Source: an uncultured Lachnospiraceae bacterium (GTDB lineage: Bacteria; Bacillota; Clostridia; Lachnospirales; Lachnospiraceae). From it: DNA of 5,841 nt. The position numbers were made by a program, and so were the translations under genes. Below the pieces are notes generated by a model. That model searched no databases and was not told where the DNA came from. It saw only the letters and a program-made list of their open reading frames with translations. Positions 5,610-5,841 of this stretch are shown piece by piece; position 1 is the first letter of the stretch; each line of letters begins with the position of its first letter. The stretch is taken from positions 1-5,841 of the forward strand of contig CAMNWW010000149.1 of assembly GCA_946566415.1 (NCBI GenBank). The letters run 5' to 3'.

Positions 5610-5841
5610 ATGGAAAACATGGGAAACTTGGAAGAAAAGAAAAATTCTAGTCACTTTTGGCAGGGGGCGCTCTCAGGCGCCCTTGCTATGTTTTTATTAG
5701 TCTCAGCCCTTGCTTTTGCGCTCCGCGCCGGCGGGGCGAATTTTGCAGTTACGAAGCATGATTCGGGGATTGACAGCACAACGAAGAATAAGATCGATGT
5801 GTTAAAGGGGCTGATCGACGAGTATTATCTGTATTCTGACG
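5610..5841 (+). CDS. S41-family C-terminal processing protease (CtpA/CtpB-like), 5' part only
   Basis: Only the first 77 residues or so lie in the window; the gene runs off the right edge. A short charged cytoplasmic start (MENMGNLEEKKNSSHF) precedes one membrane anchor (about residues 17-41, WQGALSGALAMFLLVSALAF). Then comes an external segment with TTKNKIDVLKGLIDEYYLYSD, which matches the helix 'kl-x-x-l-x-x-iD-x-x-Y' at the start of S41 proteases before their PDZ domain. The PDZ and Ser-Lys catalytic residues are not in view, so the call rests on this segment, the anchor and the context. The start is uncertain: ATG 5610 lacks a well-spaced binding site, whereas TTG 5604, in frame two codons earlier, lies 8 bases after GGGGTG (5590-5595). 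Relatives degrade or process envelope proteins, including wall hydrolases and sporulation factors. It probably belongs to the ftsEX operon. Confidence 0.82.
   Translation, partial: MENMGNLEEKKNSSHFWQGALSGALAMFLLVSALAFALRAGGANFAVTKHDSGIDSTTKNKIDVLKGLIDEYYLYSD

Overview
The window looks like chromosome from a spore-forming Gram-positive anaerobe of the class Clostridia, most likely a Lachnospiraceae-type gut bacterium. The grounds are a small acid-soluble spore protein gene, a clostridial CdaR/PucR-type regulator, strong purine-rich ribosome binding sites, and moderate GC content with A/G-rich coding strands. The genus cannot be fixed from the sequence alone. All supported genes lie on the plus strand. 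No tRNA, rRNA, CRISPR array, insertion sequence or phage feature was found, and no gap between genes exceeds 300 bases.

Left part (1-1530): this holds the 3' end of a gene cut by the window edge, whose tail resembles the DUF4145 (HEPN-clan) fold. Next comes a 67-residue alpha/beta-type small acid-soluble spore protein (SASP). After it is a textbook extended -10 sigma-A promoter, with a perfect 12-bp tandem repeat just upstream. The promoter drives a 227-residue protein of the WecG/TagA/CpsF glycosyltransferase fold, which ends at a clear rho-independent terminator. The TagA-like protein keeps the SPKQE signature, but the usual P-D-G catalytic-site segment is replaced by A-G-N. It is therefore either an unusual enzyme or a non-catalytic homologue.

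Right part (1531-5841): after a 185-base intergenic region begins an apparent operon of five genes. It encodes a CdaR/PucR-family helix-turn-helix regulator, FtsE (ATPase), FtsX (membrane protein), a secreted coiled-coil M23 peptidase, and the start of a membrane-anchored S41 (Ctp-type) protease that runs off the right edge. The spacings are 16 nt between the regulator and ftsE, an 11-nt ftsE/ftsX overlap, 69 nt between ftsX and the M23 gene, and 32-38 nt before the S41 gene.

How the genes fit together: in other bacteria FtsEX uses ATP hydrolysis to control a coiled-coil peptidoglycan hydrolase or hydrolase activator outside the membrane (EnvC in Escherichia coli, CwlO in Bacillus, PcsB in streptococci). 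Here the neighbouring coiled-coil protein is EnvC-shaped, but it keeps the complete M23 zinc site, so it is probably a hydrolase in its own right. The S41 protease next to it could limit or process that hydrolase. The regulator at the head of the operon suggests that this wall-remodelling unit responds to a small-molecule or wall-derived signal; that is inference. I see no wholly new system. The best leads are the degenerate TagA-like protein and the regulator-FtsEX-M23-S41 grouping.
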